Source: Nitrospirae bacterium GWC2_57_9
GTDB taxonomy: Bacteria > Nitrospirota > UBA9217
Direction of reading: 5' to 3'
NCBI GenBank assembly: GCA_001805085.1
Contig: MHEA01000183.1
Coordinates: forward strand, 12,647-19,330
Length of the DNA stretch: 6,684 bases
Numbering within the stretch: the first letter of the stretch is position 1; each line of letters opens with the position of its first letter. Positions 4,951 to 6,684 of this stretch are shown one piece after another. A program made the translations under genes and the position numbers. Under the pieces are notes generated by a model. That model had not been told where the DNA came from. It was given only the letters and a program-made list of their open reading frames with translations, and searched no databases.

Positions 4951-6684
4951 TTACAGTATCTTCTTCAGGAACTGCCCGGTATGGGACTCGGACACCCGGG
5001 CCACATCCTCGGGCGTTGCCTGGGTAACGATCTGGCCGCCGCGGTCGCCGCCTTCGGGGCCAAGGTCGATGATCCAGTCCGCGGTCTTGATAACGTCGAG
5101 ATTATGCTCGATCACGACCACGGTATTGCCGGTGTCCACCAACTGGTTCAGCATGTCGAGGAGCTTTTGGGTGTCGGCGAAATGGAGTCCTGTCGTGGGC
5201 TCATCCAGGATATAGAGCGTTCGGCCCGTGGCCCGGCGCGAGAGTTCCTTGGAGAGCTTGACCCGCTGGGATTCGCCGCCGGACAGGGTCGTTGCGGACT
5301 GCCCCAGCGTAATATAGGCCAGGCCTACGTCGAGCAGGGTCTGCAGCTTGGACCGGACGGCAGGCACGTTCTGAAAGAACTCGAAGGCCTGCTCCACGGT
5401 CATGGCGAGCACATCGGCGATGCTTTTTCCTTTGTACTTGATGTCCAGGGTCTCCCGGTTGTAGCGGCTGCCGTGACAGACATCGCAGGTGACGTAGACG
5501 TCGGGCAGGAAGTGCATCTCGATCTTGATCAAGCCGTCGCCTTCGCAGGCCTCGCAGCGGCCGCCCTTGACATTGAAGCTGTAGCGCCCGGGCTTGTAAC
5601 CCCGCATGCGCGATTCCGGGAGCTGCGCAAAGAGGTCCCGCACGGGACCGAAGACGCCGGTGTAGGTGGCGGGGTTCGAGCGCGGGGTCCTGCCGATGGG
5701 AGACTGGTCGATGTCGATCACCTTGTCGATGTGTTCCAGGCCTTTGATGTCCTTGTGGCTGCCGGCCCGCTCCGTCGAGCGGTAGAGGCGCTGGGCAAGG
5801 GCGCGGTAGAGGATATCCACGACGAGCGTGCTTTTGCCCGATCCCGATACGCCGGTGACGCAGGTCAGCATGCCCAGCGGAAACCGGACCGTAATGTTCT
5901 TGAGATTGTTCTCGCTGGCGTTGACGACCGTTATGGCGCGGTCGGACGTCCTGCGCGTCTTCGGCACCTGGATGAACGCCCTGCCCGACAGGTACTGGCC
6001 GGTAAGCGATTCGGGGACCTTTTTGACCTCTTCCGGCGTGCCTTGGGCGACAATGGCGCCGCCATGAATACCGGCTCCGGGGCCCATATCGATCACATGG
6101 TCGGCTGCGCGGATGGTCTCTTCATCATGCTCCACCACGAGTACGGTGTTGCCGAGGTCGCGAAGCCGGAAGAGCGTGTCCAGGAGCCTCCGGTTGTCCC
6201 GCTGGTGCAGTCCGATGCTGGGCTCGTCCAGGATATAAAGGACCCCGACCAGGGAAGAACCGATCTGCGTTGCGAGCCGGATGCGCTGGCCTTCTCCCCC
6301 GGAAAGCGTGGCCGAGCCCCGGTCCAGCGTGAGGTAATCCAGGCCGACGTGGACCATGAAGCCGAGCCGTTCCCGGATCTCCTTCAGGATGCGCTGGGAG
6401 ATGGCCGCGTCCTTGCCGGAAAGCGACAGCTCCGAAAAGAAGGCGAGGGACTGTTTGATGCTCATCCGGGTAACGTCATGAATGTTCAGCCCGCTCACTT
6501 TGACCGCCAGGGATTCCTTGCGCAGCCTGCTTCCGTTGCAGCCCGGGCAGGTCTGGTAGCTCATGTACTGCTCCAGTTCCCATTGCGTCGCGAAGGAGTC
6601 CGTTTCGTCATACCGCTGCTTCAGGATGGCCAGGATCCCCTCGAAGGTTTTGCAGGCAACGGCCTTTGCTCCGCGACCGGCCGC
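4951..6684 (-). CDS. uvrA: UvrA, excinuclease ABC subunit A (C-terminal 577 residues)
   Basis: UvrA is the damage-scanning ATPase of nucleotide excision repair, which loads UvrB onto lesions. The frame stays open to the window edge, so the N-terminal part (roughly 360 residues of a usual 940 or so) lies outside. In residues counted from the edge: FEGIL at about 14-18; CPGCNGSRL near 46-54; ABC signature LSGGEGQ at 127-133 with Walker B ILDEPSIGLH from 151; Walker A of the second ATPase GVSGSGKST at 278-286; the DIDQSPIGRTPRSNPATYTGVF segment near 324-345; the zinc-finger cysteines 377, 380, 400 and 403; second signature LSGGESQ at 467-473 and Walker B ILDEPTTGLH from 492. The C terminus QFLKKIL matches E. 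coli UvrA in position. Nothing appears broken. An internal ATG at 6564 is not the start, because family-like sequence (FEGILAILKQRYDET) continues upstream of it. Confidence 0.98.
   Translation of the reverse strand, partial: AAGRGAKAVACKTFEGILAILKQRYDETDSFATQWELEQYMSYQTCPGCNGSRLRKESLAVKVSGLNIHDVTRMSIKQSLAFFSELSLSGKDAAISQRILKEIRERLGFMVHVGLDYLTLDRGSATLSGGEGQRIRLATQIGSSLVGVLYILDEPSIGLHQRDNRRLLDTLFRLRDLGNTVLVVEHDEETIRAADHVIDMGPGAGIHGGAIVAQGTPEEVKKVPESLTGQYLSGRAFIQVPKTRRTSDRAITVVNASENNLKNITVRFPLGMLTCVTGVSGSGKSTLVVDILYRALAQRLYRSTERAGSHKDIKGLEHIDKVIDIDQSPIGRTPRSNPATYTGVFGPVRDLFAQLPESRMRGYKPGRYSFNVKGGRCEACEGDGLIKIEMHFLPDVYVTCDVCHGSRYNRETLDIKYKGKSIADVLAMTVEQAFEFFQNVPAVRSKLQTLLDVGLAYITLGQSATTLSGGESQRVKLSKELSRRATGRTLYILDEPTTGLHFADTQKLLDMLNQLVDTGNTVVVIEHNLDVIKTADWIIDLGPEGGDRGGQIVTQATPEDVARVSESHTGQFLKKIL

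Noticed and set aside
6564..6564. uvrA beginning at the internal ATG at 6564
   Set aside because: The same frame continues 40 codons to the window edge with UvrA-like sequence, so this Met is internal.

Overview
The window reads as a GC-rich stretch of chromosome from a Gram-negative, probably anaerobic bacterium. Two lipoprotein genes, one of the outer-membrane Slp family, point to a double membrane. A ferredoxin-dependent thiol reductase, a DsrC/TusE-family protein and degenerate interspersed intergenic repeats would fit Nitrospirota or a Desulfobacterota-like lineage. That placement is inference; no marker in the window settles it.

Layout. The left edge (1-372, minus) is the N-terminal part of an unrecognised proline-rich protein with a strong ribosome binding site. 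After a 208-base spacer comes a two-gene minus-strand operon: a small glutaredoxin (916-1179) whose stop overlaps the start of a ferredoxin:thioredoxin reductase catalytic-chain homologue (581-919). A divergent promoter region (1180-1365) separates it from a plus-strand DsrC/TusE-like gene (1366-1707). This protein keeps the family's KIAGLP signature but lacks both C-terminal redox cysteines. A plus-strand Slp-family lipoprotein with an aromatic/proline tail follows (1769-2308) and ends in a strong terminator between convergent genes.

The right part is all minus strand, read right to left: the C-terminal 577 residues of UvrA (4951 to the window end), an NTF2-like lipoprotein (4252-4722) and L-aspartate oxidase NadB (2386-3954). 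The spacers after uvrA and after the lipoprotein gene each carry a copy, in the same orientation, of a hairpin-rich repeat: about 182 bases at 4025-4206 and an internally deleted 64-base version at 4835-4898.

Function. The FTR and glutaredoxin would form a short chain from reduced ferredoxin to protein dithiols. The divergent DsrC-like protein may belong to the same thiol/sulfur regulation, but only adjacency supports that. NadB (NAD synthesis) and UvrA (nucleotide excision repair) are housekeeping. Nothing in the window is clearly a new defence or mobile system. The less ordinary items are the cysteine-less DsrC-like protein beside the FTR/glutaredoxin pair, the paired repeat elements, and a compact overlap of terminator and promoter.
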